From: CBDUQP01 sp965369385
GTDB taxonomy: Bacteria; Planctomycetota; Phycisphaerae; SM23-33
NCBI GenBank assembly: GCA_965369385.1
Contig: CBDUQP010000004.1
Location: forward strand, 1-61,368
Reading direction: 5' to 3'
Length of the DNA stretch: 61,368 nt
Shown here: one piece after another, positions 52,383 to 61,357 of the stretch
Layout of the letters: every line of letters begins with the position of its first letter
Numbering within the stretch: the first letter of the stretch is position 1
The notes under the pieces: generated by a model
Told to the model about the DNA's origin: nothing
Database searches by the model: none
What the model saw: only the letters and a program-made list of their open reading frames with translations
Translations under genes and position numbers: made by a program

Positions 52383-53348
52383 ATGACCAGCAGAGAATTA
52401 GTAAAACGCGCTATCAAATTCGAATCTCCCGAGAGAATCCCCTTTACGCTCCCCGGAGATTACGGTGACGACACGGCCTGGGTAAGGATGGCACCCTACG
52501 TGGACGAACGCCCGCCCACTGGCCCCGACGAATGGGGCGCCGTATGGGAGAATATCGGGGTATCCAAGATGGGAGAGGTCAAGGAATTCCCCCTTCTCGA
52601 CTGGGCAGACTTCGACAAACTCACCATACCAGATGTCACACGGGCCGACCGCTGGGAGAACATGGCCGGCGTGCGCGAGTACGCCGGTGACAGATTCCTC
52701 GGGGCATCCGGCGTATCACTCTACGAACGCACGCACTTCATACGAGGCCTGGAGAACGTCTGGTGCGACATCTACGAAAATCCCGACCAGCTCGGCCGCC
52801 TTATCGACATCCTCGTAGACATGAACCTGTATGCAATCAAGCAGTACGCCCAGGCAGGCGTCGACGGATACATGTGGTGGGATGACTGGGGCCTGCAGGA
52901 CAGGACCATGATCTCGCCGGATGCATTCCGCGAAATATGGAAACCACGATACGCACGCGTATACCAGGCCGCCCACGATGCGGGGATGCTCACCTTCCTC
53001 CACAGTTGCGGGCACATCGTGGATATCCTCGACGATCTCATCGAGGCCGGTCTGGACGTGATCCAGATGGATCAGCAGACAAACATGGGCCTCGATCTGC
53101 TCAGCGAACGATTCCGCGGCCGAATCACCTTCTGGTGCCCAGTGGATATTCAATCGGTAATGCCGCACGGCAGTGACGATGAGATTCGCGCATACGTAAG
53201 AGAGATGGCAACGAAGCTGGGAAGCCCCGAAGGCGGGTTCATCGGCAAATGGTACGGCGACCCCGTCGGCGCGGGTCACTCTGAGCATTCCGTCAAGGTA
53301 ATGTGCGAGGAATTCGTCAAGCTCAGCACGCAGAATCTGTGGGAGTAG
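52383..53348 (+). CDS. UroD-superfamily protein (methyltransferase-like), copy 1
   Basis: Protein of 321 aa of the uroporphyrinogen decarboxylase superfamily. In this superfamily non-heme members are cobalamin-dependent methyltransferases (MtaA/MtbA-like). Seen: ERIPFTLPGDYGDD at the N-terminus, WDDWGLQDRTMISPDAFREI, and TFLHSCGHIVDILDDLIEAG with His and Cys in a zinc-type site typical of the methyltransferase branch. LDVIQMDQQTNMGL follows. No uroporphyrinogen-pathway genes are near and the arginine-rich UroD N-terminus is absent, so heme synthesis is unlikely. No corrinoid protein gene is adjacent. It is divergently paired with the AraC gene at 51365. Confidence 0.85.
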   Translation: MTSRELVKRAIKFESPERIPFTLPGDYGDDTAWVRMAPYVDERPPTGPDEWGAVWENIGVSKMGEVKEFPLLDWADFDKLTIPDVTRADRWENMAGVREYAGDRFLGASGVSLYERTHFIRGLENVWCDIYENPDQLGRLIDILVDMNLYAIKQYAQAGVDGYMWWDDWGLQDRTMISPDAFREIWKPRYARVYQAAHDAGMLTFLHSCGHIVDILDDLIEAGLDVIQMDQQTNMGLDLLSERFRGRITFWCPVDIQSVMPHGSDDEIRAYVREMATKLGSPEGGFIGKWYGDPVGAGHSEHSVKVMCEEFVKLSTQNLWE

Positions 53349-53385
53349 TTCGCCATGTTCTACGCGCCGCACATGGGCCATACTG

Positions 53386-54195
53386 CTACGGGCCTGCGGT
53401 GCGTTCCTGTGATCGGAACTGGCGCGGGCTCATGCCGGTCTGCTTCTTGAATGTTTTCGACAGGTGGAACGCATCGGAGAACCCGACGTCGGCTGCGATG
53501 CTTTCAAGCGTCAGATCGGTAGTCCACAAACTGCGCTGGGCGGCGGCCACGCGTTTCCGCACCAGATACTGCCCGGGCGGCTGGCCCATGCATTGGGCGA
53601 ATCGCTTCGAGAAATGCCCTGATGACATGTGGCACAACCGTGCCATGTCGGCGATCGCAATCGAGCCACCGAGATTGGCTTCGATATGCTCAAGTGCCGG
53701 CTGAAAACGCGATATTTGCTCTCGTCTTCGCGAACGCCCCGCCGGGTCACCAGCAGCCAGGAACAGCGACAGCATATCAAGCAGGCGTGCGTTAATTCTG
53801 AAAGGCGCGTCGGCACCCGGATGCCTGACCAGATGCCTCAGCGCGGCCATGTGCCCGGGAACATCATCCCTATCGTCGGGCGTGAGCATCTTGGCACACT
53901 CGATGAACTCGAACAGGTCAACCCCACCCAGCAGCTCACACGTGAAGTGCACCCACTGTATCGTTACGTGTTTCTCGCACTCATAGGTGTGCACCGTGTG
54001 CGAAGGAATCGCCACCAAGCGCCCCGGCGTCAGATCATAATCTCGCCCACCAAAGTGCAGATGCCCCCTGCCGCTCTCAATGTAATAGAGCTTGGCCCAT
54101 GGCGAAAGTTCCGTGGCATGCCACGCTACGCCGAGCGTATCCCGCCTCGCAACCGACAGCCGTAATCGCAATGTCGCCAGAATCGGATCGTACAT
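53386..54195 (-). CDS. AraC-family transcriptional regulator
   Basis: Protein of 269 aa. The N-terminal cupin-type domain has WAKLYYIESGRGHLHFGGRD and GRLVAIPSHTVHTYE. The C-terminal AraC domain has IADMARLCHMSSGHFSKRFA and IAADVGFSDAFHLSKTFKKQ with TGMSPRQFR. It is convergent with the first UroD-like gene and divergent from the second across 142 nt. It is clearly related in layout to the AraC gene at 51365, repeating the regulator/enzyme arrangement. Confidence 0.93.
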   Translation of the reverse strand: MYDPILATLRLRLSVARRDTLGVAWHATELSPWAKLYYIESGRGHLHFGGRDYDLTPGRLVAIPSHTVHTYECEKHVTIQWVHFTCELLGGVDLFEFIECAKMLTPDDRDDVPGHMAALRHLVRHPGADAPFRINARLLDMLSLFLAAGDPAGRSRRREQISRFQPALEHIEANLGGSIAIADMARLCHMSSGHFSKRFAQCMGQPPGQYLVRKRVAAAQRSLWTTDLTLESIAADVGFSDAFHLSKTFKKQTGMSPRQFRSQERTAGP

Positions 54196-54337
54196 GCAGG
54201 CACTCTCTGCAGAATCTCACAGAAACACTCCCGATATGGGAGAATGTCACGATTATACATGTTCTGTACATATTCCGCCATGGTTGAACAGCACATTCCC
54301 CGGCATAATGCGATAATACGCTATTGGAGAACACCTA

Positions 54338-55609
54338 ATGCTACATGAATACAAAGACATCCCGTCCACCGACATTGACACCCTTCGCAAGTTGCAGGAA
54401 CAGGTTGCACACATAGCACAGGATCCTGTCCACAAAGAGCGAGCCGAGCTCTGGCGAAGGCTGAACGATCTGGAATCTACGCGACCAATGCTGTGGATGA
54501 TGGAATTCCCGTTGAATGAGATTGATGAGGACCCGGAACTGGCCCTCACCTGCCAGCACGAAAAGGCGCGATTCACCGAAATATGCATTCGTCGCCAACT
54601 CTACCACTTGAAGCATTACCCGGGTGATACTGTAGTCAACGACTTCATCGGCAGCCCCATCTGCTTCAGCAGCACCGGTTTTGGAATCGTCGAAGATGTC
54701 GATATCGTCAGAACTGAAGAAAGCAGCAGTGTGGTCAGCCGGGAATTCCACAGGCAGATCGTCGACCCCGAGGACCTCGACAAGATCAAGATGCCAGTAG
54801 TCACATACGATGCGGAAGCTACCGAAGCGGCCTATGAATACCAATGTGCGATTTTCGGCGACATCATGCCCGTGAAGAAGATCAAACATATGCACACTTG
54901 GTACACACCATGGGACAACCTCATCCGCTGGTGGGGTGTAGAAGAAGCCATGCTCGATCTGGTGATGAAACCGGACCTCGTGCACGCGGCCGTCGAGAAA
55001 ATGGTGGACGCCTATCTTGCAGAGCTTGACCAGCTAGAACAGATGAACCTGCTGGCGACCAACTGCACAAACTGCAGAATCGGATCCGGCGGATACGGAT
55101 ACACCAATGCCCTGCCGGGTGACGATTACGATCCCCAGTACGTGCGGCCGCACAATATGTGGGGATGTGCCAACGCCCAGATATTCTCAGCAGTCTCGCC
55201 CGAGATGCACTGGGAATTTGCGGTTAAGCATGACATGCGATGGCTCGAGCGTTGGGGCATGACCTATTACGGATGCTGCGAACCGCTCGACTTGAAGATG
55301 GACGTCCTGCGACGGATTCCGAATCTCCGCAAGATATCGATAAGCCCCTGGTGCGATCTTGAACGAGCCGCAGCCGAGATAGGAACCGACTACGTAATCA
55401 GTCACAAGCCCAACCCGGCGATTCTCGCAGAAGACCGATGGCGGCCGGAGCAGGCACGCAAGGAAATCGCCGACGCACTGGATAAGCTCGCCGGATGCCA
55501 CGTCGAAATCATCCTCAAGGATATCTCAACATGCAGGCACGATCCCAAACGCCTCTGGGAATGGGAAACAATCGCAATGGAAGAAATCTTCAAACGCTAT
55601 CCGGACTAA
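54338..55609 (+). CDS. UroD-superfamily protein (methyltransferase-like), copy 2
   Basis: Protein of 423 aa, longer than copy 1. Seen: RPMLWMMEFPLNEIDEDPEL, WYTPWDNLIRWWGVEEAMLD, and a zinc-type segment TYYGCCEPLDLKMDVLRRIP where the family normally has HxCG. KISISPWCDLERAAAEIG and YVISHKPNPAIL fit the end of the barrel. The TIM-barrel pattern resembles UroD-like methyltransferases of anaerobes. It is divergent from the AraC gene at 53386. The substrate is unknown. Confidence 0.78.
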   Translation: MLHEYKDIPSTDIDTLRKLQEQVAHIAQDPVHKERAELWRRLNDLESTRPMLWMMEFPLNEIDEDPELALTCQHEKARFTEICIRRQLYHLKHYPGDTVVNDFIGSPICFSSTGFGIVEDVDIVRTEESSSVVSREFHRQIVDPEDLDKIKMPVVTYDAEATEAAYEYQCAIFGDIMPVKKIKHMHTWYTPWDNLIRWWGVEEAMLDLVMKPDLVHAAVEKMVDAYLAELDQLEQMNLLATNCTNCRIGSGGYGYTNALPGDDYDPQYVRPHNMWGCANAQIFSAVSPEMHWEFAVKHDMRWLERWGMTYYGCCEPLDLKMDVLRRIPNLRKISISPWCDLERAAAEIGTDYVISHKPNPAILAEDRWRPEQARKEIADALDKLAGCHVEIILKDISTCRHDPKRLWEWETIAMEEIFKRYPD

Positions 55610-55784
55610 GCAACAACGGCACCAGTTGCCCCGTAACAACTGTTCCATTAGCCTGTTACAGGCCATCCATCAATCATGGGGTAGACAACAACTGCGGTTT
55701 GGCCTTATAATCGTGTCTCGCGTGTCGCAGGAGGCATGCAGGTGGTCTGTTTTCGAGTGGCCAATACATAACCTGGAGGAATCT

Positions 55785-56837
55785 ATGTCAAGTCGATCAC
55801 TGTTCAATCGCAGTCGCAAAGCTTCAACACCCGGCCGCACGGTCAATCCAATCGTCTTCGAAACGGTGGAAGAACGAACGCTCTTGACGGCGGTTGCTCC
55901 GCTCAACATCGCACCTGTTGTCACCGATCAGATCGCGGCGATCAGTGTGGATTCGGCCATTACTTCTTCAACTGAAGTCGACCTGACCAGCCACTTCGAT
56001 GATGCCGACGTTCTCTATCGGTTTGATAGCGTCATGGGCGATATCGACGTGAGAATGTTCCCAACGGCCACGCCCGGAACGGTAACGAACTTCCAGACAT
56101 ACGCGGACGCCGGCGACTACGACAGCAGCTTCATTCATCGCTCCGTGCCCGACTTCATTATCCAGGGCGGAATGGCCACCTGGTCCGATGATCCTGCCGG
56201 CGCATCCTATATCGCCACTCATCCCCCTATCACCAACGAACCCGGCATTTCCAACGTCCGGGGCACAATCGCGATGGCCAAGCTGGGCGACAATCCCGAC
56301 AGCGCAACATGCCAGTGGTTCTTCAATGTCGGAGATAACTCCGAGAATCTGGACGCACAGAATGGCGGATTCACCGTCTTCGGAACCGTAGTCGGTGACG
56401 GAATGGACGTCGTCGATGCTATCAACGCACTGACAACATATGACGCCGGGGGCGCATATACGCAGTTACCGTTGCGCAGCGAGCCGATTGATCATGTCAG
56501 CAGCGAACACATTGTCCTGTTCAACTCCATCAGCCAGATCGCAGATGAGCTGGCGTTCGAAGTTGTCGGCAACACCAATGCCGCCGTCATCTCCGCCAAC
56601 GTCGACGCAGCCGGCATGCTGCAACTTGAATACGCAACCGGCCAGGCTGGCGAGGGGCAGATAACCGTGCGTGCAACCGATCTCGATGGCGCATTCGTTG
56701 ACACCACCTTCGACGTCAACGTAACCCCCGAACCGGCGACAATCGCAATCATGGCAGCAGGCGGAGCCATAATCGCCACCCGACGCAAACGCAAAGAACA
56801 AAACCAAGCCACTGTCGCCCAGCAAGAAGACAAATAG
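55785..56837 (+). CDS. surface cyclophilin-type peptidyl-prolyl isomerase with PEP-CTERM tail
   Basis: Protein of 350 aa. The ATG 55785 follows TGGAGGA; the upstream open frame is unsupported. The N-terminus carries FETVEERTLLTAV, a LEPRxLL-like motif. A cadherin-like strand region (DLTSHFDDADV) runs into a cyclophilin domain (about 85-245) with the catalytic Arg in SFIHRSVPDFIIQGG, then GTIAMAKLGDNPDSATCQWF and GGFTVFGTVVGDGMDVVDAI. A second beta region (ITVRATDLDGAFVDTTFDV) precedes the PEP-CTERM tail TPEPATIAIMAAGGAIIATR and a further ~17 residues. It is probably exported and may assist folding at the cell surface. Confidence 0.88.
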   Translation: MSSRSLFNRSRKASTPGRTVNPIVFETVEERTLLTAVAPLNIAPVVTDQIAAISVDSAITSSTEVDLTSHFDDADVLYRFDSVMGDIDVRMFPTATPGTVTNFQTYADAGDYDSSFIHRSVPDFIIQGGMATWSDDPAGASYIATHPPITNEPGISNVRGTIAMAKLGDNPDSATCQWFFNVGDNSENLDAQNGGFTVFGTVVGDGMDVVDAINALTTYDAGGAYTQLPLRSEPIDHVSSEHIVLFNSISQIADELAFEVVGNTNAAVISANVDAAGMLQLEYATGQAGEGQITVRATDLDGAFVDTTFDVNVTPEPATIAIMAAGGAIIATRRKRKEQNQATVAQQEDK

Positions 56838-57269
56838 CGAGAGCAAACACAAACTCCCGCCAATAGCATTCACAATCAGCCTACGCGCATGCACTACTCC
56901 CTGGTGCAAGCCGTGGGCTGATTGTGCATGAACCCATCGGGGTTTCGCCAAGAGCTGTGGAACAAACCTATCTTCAGCCTAACCGTAAGCACCAGTAACC
57001 ATCGAGATAGCTCTATTCATCGGATGCGGCGGGCAGGTGTCCATTTTCGGCCGGGGTGATCAAATTTACGCATAATCGTTGATACTATCGATGATCACTC
57101 GGGACAGGTGTTGTTTTCATTTCGCATGTGGGGTAATGCTGTGACTTGAATGTGTGTTTCGGCCTGCTGTCGGCGACTGCCAGCGAATTCCGGCCGTTTG
57201 CACCGTATAATCCGTTATGGTGCCGGGCATTGGCAATGAATGCGGGCAACTTCTGGAGAACCGAGCGAG
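56838..57269. other. intergenic with an inverted repeat
   Basis: About 430 nt. An inverted repeat cacaatcagcc (56871) / ggctgattgtg (56917-56927) lies 30-90 nt after the isomerase stop and may end its transcript. No gene seen in the rest. Confidence 0.45.
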
Positions 57270-58313
57270 ATGAGCAAGATACTAGATAAGCTTGAGCAGG
57301 TGCGGCCGTATTGGGATGCCTATTGGAAAGGCGATGTGCCCATGCTTTGCAGCGTTGTCCCGCATGATAACGCCAACCGTATACCCGCCCCGCCGCTGGG
57401 CATCACCCGCAAGACAGACATCAAAGCCCTTGCCGATTCGCTCCTCAAATGGGCAGATGCAAATGAGTTCCTCGGTGGCGCAATTCCGTATTACTGCGTA
57501 TACCTGTTCGACATCTACGGATTGCTACCGGCCCTGTTTGGCGGCGAGATCACCCAAGCCGGCGACAGCCATGGCATGGTACCGTTCATCGACGATCTGG
57601 ACACTGTGGAACTGGTGGCCAACTTCGATCATGAAGTCGCCATAAGGTTCAGAGATACCACGCGGCAGCTTCAGGAACTCTGCGGCGATTCTATCCTGAT
57701 CTCCGCCAGCGCCATCGGCGGAAACCTGGACGCCCTCGAAGCCATACGAGGCAGCTCGAATCTCCTGATGGATCTCTATGACAATCCTGAAGGCGTGCAT
57801 CGCTGCCTGAAACAGGTAGACAAGGCCGTCGCCCAGGCATTGGAGTTTTATGCTGAGCTCTATGATTTCGAAACTTTCGGAAGCGTCTGCAGACACGGCC
57901 TGTATTCCCGCGGCAAAGTCGCCATTCCACAATGCGACTTCGGATACATGATAAGCCCGGAACACTTCAAGGAATTCGCCCTGCCATATTTACATCAGGA
58001 ATTCGCGCGTCTTGACGGCGTATGCTATCATCTCGACGGACTGGGAAACCTGCCGAACCTCGAACCGCTTTGCAATGAGCCTGATCTGCACTGCATCCAA
58101 TGGGTTGCCGGAGCCGGCCACGAGCACGAGGACTGGTCACACGTGTTCGAGCGGGCCGATGAACTGGGCAAGGGTGGAATGCGTGATGGACCTATCGATG
58201 CCTTCGAACAATGGTACGCCAAGCACAAAGCCCCATGGCAGTATTGGCGTGTGTACACCGATTCCAAGGCCGATATCACCGCATGCCTGAAGAATATGGG
58301 CGTAGATTACTGA
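57270..58313 (+). CDS. UroD-superfamily protein, copy 3
   Basis: Protein of 347 aa. The ATG 57270 is chosen with GGAG about 12 nt upstream; the frame extends 10 codons further. Seen: AYWKGDVPMLCSVVPHDNA, QAGDSHGMVPFIDDLDTVEL, HGLYSRGKVAIPQCDFGYM and VCYHLDGLGNLPNLEPLC, where the HxCG zinc motif is replaced by HLDG. The fold fits the UroD superfamily but the metal site differs, so it may have another activity. It lacks its own AraC regulator, in contrast to copies 1 and 2. It faces a BNR-repeat gene on the opposite strand. Confidence 0.7.
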   Translation: MSKILDKLEQVRPYWDAYWKGDVPMLCSVVPHDNANRIPAPPLGITRKTDIKALADSLLKWADANEFLGGAIPYYCVYLFDIYGLLPALFGGEITQAGDSHGMVPFIDDLDTVELVANFDHEVAIRFRDTTRQLQELCGDSILISASAIGGNLDALEAIRGSSNLLMDLYDNPEGVHRCLKQVDKAVAQALEFYAELYDFETFGSVCRHGLYSRGKVAIPQCDFGYMISPEHFKEFALPYLHQEFARLDGVCYHLDGLGNLPNLEPLCNEPDLHCIQWVAGAGHEHEDWSHVFERADELGKGGMRDGPIDAFEQWYAKHKAPWQYWRVYTDSKADITACLKNMGVDY

Positions 58314-58412
58314 TACTCAGGCTCCACGCAGCGCACTACCACCACTACCGCCAATGAATGTGCAGATCCCGTAATCCGAGAATGCCAACTGCATATGTCT
58401 CGGGCAGGGAGC

Positions 58413-59696
58413 CTATTGCGGCAGGACGATATCGTAGCGATAACTGTGAGGCGGGCAACCGCCGCCTTCGAATCGCCCTACGTCGCCCGGGCAAGCCGTC
58501 ATAATCAACACGATATTGCCGTTCTCGCGATCCTCGTACCGCCGCCAGTTCGACAGACGAATGGTCTCAGGTTCGCCCGCTTCGATATCGCGCGTGGCAA
58601 TCACAGTGACGGTGTCACGCTTGATCTGTATGGTGTCGGGGTCCATCTCGGCGATGTGCAACGTCGTGCGCGGGTCGCAGCCCTTCGTCGTAGGCTCATC
58701 AAGTATGTTGGTGATGATATACAGACGACCATTCTTGCCGGATGTGAACACGTGGGCCAGGTTCGCCGGGCAATACACCTGCTCGCCATCGGTATACTGT
58801 AGCGGCTTGGGATCGGTCCATGTCTGGCCAACATCCTCGGAAATGGCATAGAACTTGGCGCTCTGAATCTTCATGCCGTCATTGGGGAAATTTCGTGACC
58901 GCATCGTCATCAGCAGGCGGCCATCAGGCAGGAACGCTATGCTCGGCTCCCCATCGCCATGGCCCTTTGCAGGGTCAATACTAGCCGGATTCGAGATATC
59001 CCAGTCCACCCCGCTGTCATCATCCCGCCATGTACCAATAAGCAGACTGCTGCGCCAGTGGATGCCCTGGGCCTTCTTCTCTGGTGAGGCATCCATGAAC
59101 ATCGGCAGGACAAAACGCCCATCTTCGGTCCATAGCGGAGTGACGCCCTCTATGCCCGCACCGTTCTGGCCGTAATCCGTATCGAGTGCCCAATGGCAGT
59201 AATCATACTCGTCGCCCTGACAGACAAGCTGCTCGGGCTGGCTCCATGTCTCGCCGCCGTCATGGGACATCCCCGTCCACATCAGGCGGGTCTTAGTTGT
59301 GGGGCTGCCCTTGTCCCACGGCAGCGTGCCGCGAATGTGCTCGTTCGTGGCGTACATGCGAAGTATCGATCCGGTCTTGGGATTCACGATCCAGTTCGGG
59401 CTGAAATGGCAAAGTTCAAGCCGTCCATGAATTGGGGTCACCACGGGCCAATCGCCGACAACCTGCCACGTTCTTCCGTTATCGGTGCTCTTGCGCATCA
59501 CGGGCGACGGCTGGGTGTAATCGCCGTCGGCAATACCTCGCGCAGAGAACCAGTAGTTCCGCTGCCCGCCGTAGGCAATGGTCTCCATCAGAGTGTTCTC
59601 GTCATTGGAAACGTACCCCATCGAGGCCACCATCGCCTCTTCTACATCAGTGGGTTGCTCGATATGCATGCTGCGATTGACCGTAATGCCGCTCAT
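58413..59696 (-). CDS. BNR/Asp-box beta-propeller protein (sialidase-like)
   Basis: Protein of 427 aa starting MSGITVNRSMHIEQ, with GAGGA 8 nt upstream of ATG 59696. Asp-box motifs of the SxDxGxTW type recur: KSTDNGRTWQVVGDW, SHDGGETWSQPE and SEDVGQTWTDPKP, as in six-bladed sialidase-fold propellers. No signal peptide is seen, so it would be cytosolic unless exported another way. The fold suggests a sialidase or other glycosidase, but the catalytic Arg triad and Tyr-Glu pair cannot be assigned with certainty. Next to a GH113-like gene on the same strand, 345 nt apart. Confidence 0.8.
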   Translation of the reverse strand: MSGITVNRSMHIEQPTDVEEAMVASMGYVSNDENTLMETIAYGGQRNYWFSARGIADGDYTQPSPVMRKSTDNGRTWQVVGDWPVVTPIHGRLELCHFSPNWIVNPKTGSILRMYATNEHIRGTLPWDKGSPTTKTRLMWTGMSHDGGETWSQPEQLVCQGDEYDYCHWALDTDYGQNGAGIEGVTPLWTEDGRFVLPMFMDASPEKKAQGIHWRSSLLIGTWRDDDSGVDWDISNPASIDPAKGHGDGEPSIAFLPDGRLLMTMRSRNFPNDGMKIQSAKFYAISEDVGQTWTDPKPLQYTDGEQVYCPANLAHVFTSGKNGRLYIITNILDEPTTKGCDPRTTLHIAEMDPDTIQIKRDTVTVIATRDIEAGEPETIRLSNWRRYEDRENGNIVLIMTACPGDVGRFEGGGCPPHSYRYDIVLPQ

Positions 59697-60041
59697 GAGT
59701 TCGTTCCTCAAAATCGGAGTTTGATTCGCCGGAAGACCAGCGTGACTTGAAAGAGCAAGATAACCGGGGATTCGAACCGATCAAGGAGATTCCCCGGAGC
59801 CTCATAAAAAAACTTCAAAATGGTATTTGAGTCTGAAAATGGCCGGCTTTCAGCGTTGTGTGTCGAGCGACGATACTATCGGTTCGCCACAGAAAACACT
59901 GGATGTTTTGCAGGGTAGTCGAGTCGGCGTGGAAATCGAACCAATATCGGACAGCAGCCTATGGGGTCTTGCTTTTTCGACGGTTTCCGCAATCACCGTG
60001 TTCTGTATTGATTCGGCCCGAATTGGAAAATAGCGGGGAGG
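59697..60041. other. intergenic, one hairpin
   Basis: About 345 nt between two minus-strand genes. The stem ccgggga / ttccccgg near 59764-59796 is the only structure seen. A plus-strand open frame (59827-60033) has no support. Confidence 0.45.
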
Positions 60042-61181
60042 TTACTTGCCTTTTGCCACCGAGCCTGCAGGTTGACTGGTCGGTTGAGTGGTTACCGCCT
60101 CGGGGAGGCTGAAGTATTTCGTAATCACCCTCATCGCTTGCTTACCGCATGGAATATATGAAATATCCTTCTCGGGACTCTCTTCTGCCCCGCGGCGTTT
60201 TCGCCATTCCCACACCATAAAACCGGCTACGTTTTGTTCCGATATCCACGTATCGAAAAACGCTTCGAAGCAATTTGCCTGGGCCTGGGGGTCTGGGATT
60301 TCACTGGCGTAGTAATTCCACGGATACTGGGCGCAGGTCACCTGGTTTGGCCAGCCCAGCTCGGTGAATAGAATAGGTTTACCTATCGTCTTCTGCCAAG
60401 CAAGAATTTCCTTCTTCAGCGGTTTCCACGCAGCGGTCAATCGCCCGACTGTCGGCTTTGCCCCCCCGGTCAGATCGTAATAGGCGGTCATTCCCACCAA
60501 GTCCAGATCGTCCCAGAATTTGGGTGTTCGGTAGTGATCCCAGTTGGCCGAGTATCCCATGAGTCCGCCGTAATGCCTGCGAACCTTCGCAATGAGTCTC
60601 TTCCATTGCTTTGTCTGGCCCTCGGTGCTGTTGAGCTCGGAACCGACCATCATCATCTCGACATCCGTCTCGCTGCAAATATAGGCAAAATGAAGGATTA
60701 CCTGCGTATAGTTCTCCCACCACTTGCTCCAGTTGTCCGGGGCGATCTTCCCCCGCCACTCGCTCTTTCTCGGTGCCGCCAGCAGCACAACCGGCATCAG
60801 CCCCACGCGCAAGCCCTTGCTGTGAGCATGCCTGATAATCTTCTTCAGCCTCTCATCCGAAGGCTTCTTGCGGGATTCGAGGAAAATGCTCGTCGAAGCG
60901 CAGTTCTCCTGATAAGCGTGGACCACTATGAATACCGTGTTGGCGCCGGCGTCTGCCATCTCGGTAATGAATTCCTCGTAGGGATGATCCTTATCGCCGC
61001 GATTGTGCAACTGGATCGCAAAACCGCGGAACTGCCCCTTCGGGACCTCCCGGTTGGACACGGGGGAATCACCATCGGCACCAATCGCCGCCCGGTTCTC
61101 ATTGTTGACAAACTGGAACCCGATAGCGATCAATGCGACAATCGCGAAAACTACCATTATTCTCAGATTCATTCTTTCCAT
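60042..61181 (-). CDS. GH113-like glycoside hydrolase (TIM barrel), membrane-anchored or secreted
   Basis: Protein of 379 aa (start ATG 61181; GAGGGGTG lies upstream). A hydrophobic N-terminus (IMVVFAIVALIAIGFQFV) acts as signal or anchor. The barrel fits GH113-like beta-mannanases: GFAIQLHNRGDKDHPYEEFI, NTVFIVVHAYQENCAS, EMMMVGSELNSTEGQTKQ with the likely acid/base Glu, and GKPILFTELGWPNQVT with the likely nucleophile Glu. An Ala/Thr/Pro-rich tail ends the protein. The substrate would be a beta-mannan or similar glycan. The gene upstream of it (off the window) is not visible. Confidence 0.82.
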   Translation of the reverse strand: MERMNLRIMVVFAIVALIAIGFQFVNNENRAAIGADGDSPVSNREVPKGQFRGFAIQLHNRGDKDHPYEEFITEMADAGANTVFIVVHAYQENCASTSIFLESRKKPSDERLKKIIRHAHSKGLRVGLMPVVLLAAPRKSEWRGKIAPDNWSKWWENYTQVILHFAYICSETDVEMMMVGSELNSTEGQTKQWKRLIAKVRRHYGGLMGYSANWDHYRTPKFWDDLDLVGMTAYYDLTGGAKPTVGRLTAAWKPLKKEILAWQKTIGKPILFTELGWPNQVTCAQYPWNYYASEIPDPQAQANCFEAFFDTWISEQNVAGFMVWEWRKRRGAEESPEKDISYIPCGKQAMRVITKYFSLPEAVTTQPTSQPAGSVAKGK

Positions 61182-61315
61182 ACCGTCACCCCTCAACCTT
61201 GATACTCTCCGCTGGCCAATTCGCCCGATTCAGCCGCCAATCCCCGCTGAATCGCCCGAATTTCCAAATATCCTCTTCCCAAAAGTCAACCAAACGATCA
61301 AGACTACGTGCGTCA

Positions 61316-61357
61316 GTGTACGAGAATTCTTTCTGGCAGGAAAGAATTCTCGTACAC
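61316..61357. repeat. perfect 18-bp inverted repeat
   Basis: Arms gtgtacgagaattctttc and gaaagaattctcgtacac separated by 6 nt, between the GH113-like gene start and the window edge. It may be a terminator of an off-window gene or the end of a mobile element. Confidence 0.75.

Noticed and set aside
52383..58313. UroD-like genes as heme-synthesis hemE
   Set aside because: They lack the arginine-rich N-terminal UroD signature, occur in three divergent copies and sit with AraC regulators and glycosidases rather than heme genes.
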